A DNA stretch of 16,842 bases from Gammaproteobacteria bacterium. Lineage in GTDB: Bacteria; Pseudomonadota; Gammaproteobacteria; Pseudomonadales; GM7GCV1. The first letter of the stretch is position 1. Each line of letters opens with the position of its first letter. The stretch spans positions 1-16,842 of the forward strand of contig JAURLY010000046.1 in the NCBI GenBank assembly GCA_030830945.1, read 5' to 3'. Shown one piece after another: positions 16,689 to 16,842 of the stretch. The position numbers and the translations under genes are program-made. The notes under the pieces are model-generated. The model worked only from the letters and a program-made list of their open reading frames with translations. It did not search any database and had not been told where the DNA came from.

Positions 16689-16765
16689 TGGTCGGAGTGA
16701 GAGGATTTGAACCTCCGGCCCCTGCCTCCCGAAGGCAGTGCTCTACCAGGCTGAGCTACACTCCG
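16689..16765 (-). tRNA. tRNA-Pro (anticodon CGG)
   Basis: Read on the minus strand, the 77-nt cloverleaf has acceptor arms CGGAGTG/CACTCCG, a D-arm GCTC...GAGC, an anticodon stem CTGCC/GGCAG with loop TTCGGGA (anticodon CGG), a T-loop TTCAAAT, and an encoded CCA end (16691-16689). It decodes CCG and resembles E. coli proK. It converges on rapA, ending 25 nt after the rapA stop. Confidence 0.96.
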
Positions 16766-16805
16766 GTTCATAGGCCAATGGCAACCAGTGGTGGGCTTGC
16801 CAATT

Positions 16806-16842
16806 CTAATCGTTGTATTTTTTACGCTCTTCCGGGGGCAAA
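16806..16842 (-). CDS. Possible C-terminal end of an upstream gene (partial)
   Basis: On the minus strand the frame reads LPPEERKKYND and then stops (TAG at 16808-16806), entering from the right edge. Its charged composition looks like a genuine protein end, but 11 codons are too few to identify a family or to exclude chance. If real, it lies 40 nt before the tRNA-Pro gene on the same strand. Confidence 0.3.
   Translation of the reverse strand, partial: LPPEERKKYND

Noticed and set aside
16689..16842. tRNA-Pro as the attachment site of an integrated element
   Set aside because: No integrase and no repeated copy of the tRNA 3' end is visible in the window.

Overview
This is ordinary, densely coded chromosome from a gammaproteobacterium, probably marine or another Na+-cycling relative of the Pseudomonas/Cellvibrio/Hahella group. 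The gene order mfd - long-form gap - nqrABCDEF resembles what I recall from Pseudomonas aeruginosa. The gene products (Mfd, RapA, Na+-NQR, NqrM) and the CCA-encoding tRNA-Pro are all typical of Gammaproteobacteria. I see no insertion sequence, prophage, CRISPR array or other sign of recent transfer.

Layout: (1) 1-2687, minus strand: the N-terminal three quarters of mfd, running off the left edge, with a likely sigma-70 promoter just upstream. (2) 2807-4060, plus: a divergent membrane diguanylate cyclase. (3) 4061-4262: an AT-rich intergenic stretch with nested palindromes and a strong promoter. (4) 4263-5732: a long GAPDH ending in a Rho-independent terminator. (5) 5803-6043: a promoter and about 170-nt leader with a hairpin. 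(6) 6044-11936: the complete nqrABCDEF operon for the Na+-translocating NADH:quinone oxidoreductase, with very short gaps or overlaps, ending in a strong terminator. (7) 11991-12236: nqrM, the NQR maturation factor, starting only 9 nt after that terminator. (8) 12475-13645: two overlapping frames that together look like one split gene (N-terminal domain, one membrane segment, two cyclic-nucleotide-binding-like domains). (9) 13778-16663: rapA. (10) 16689-16765, minus: tRNA-Pro(CGG), preceded on the minus strand by the last codons of a possible further gene.

Functionally, the centre is respiratory: NQR oxidises NADH and pumps Na+, and GAPDH supplies or consumes NADH next door. mfd and rapA both act on RNA polymerase, removing stalled enzyme and recycling it, but flank the NQR block independently.

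I did not find a convincing new system. The points most worth a second look are the frame break at 12899-12981, the lack of apbE between nqrF and nqrM, the terminator almost touching the nqrM start, and the palindromic elements upstream of gap and nqrA.
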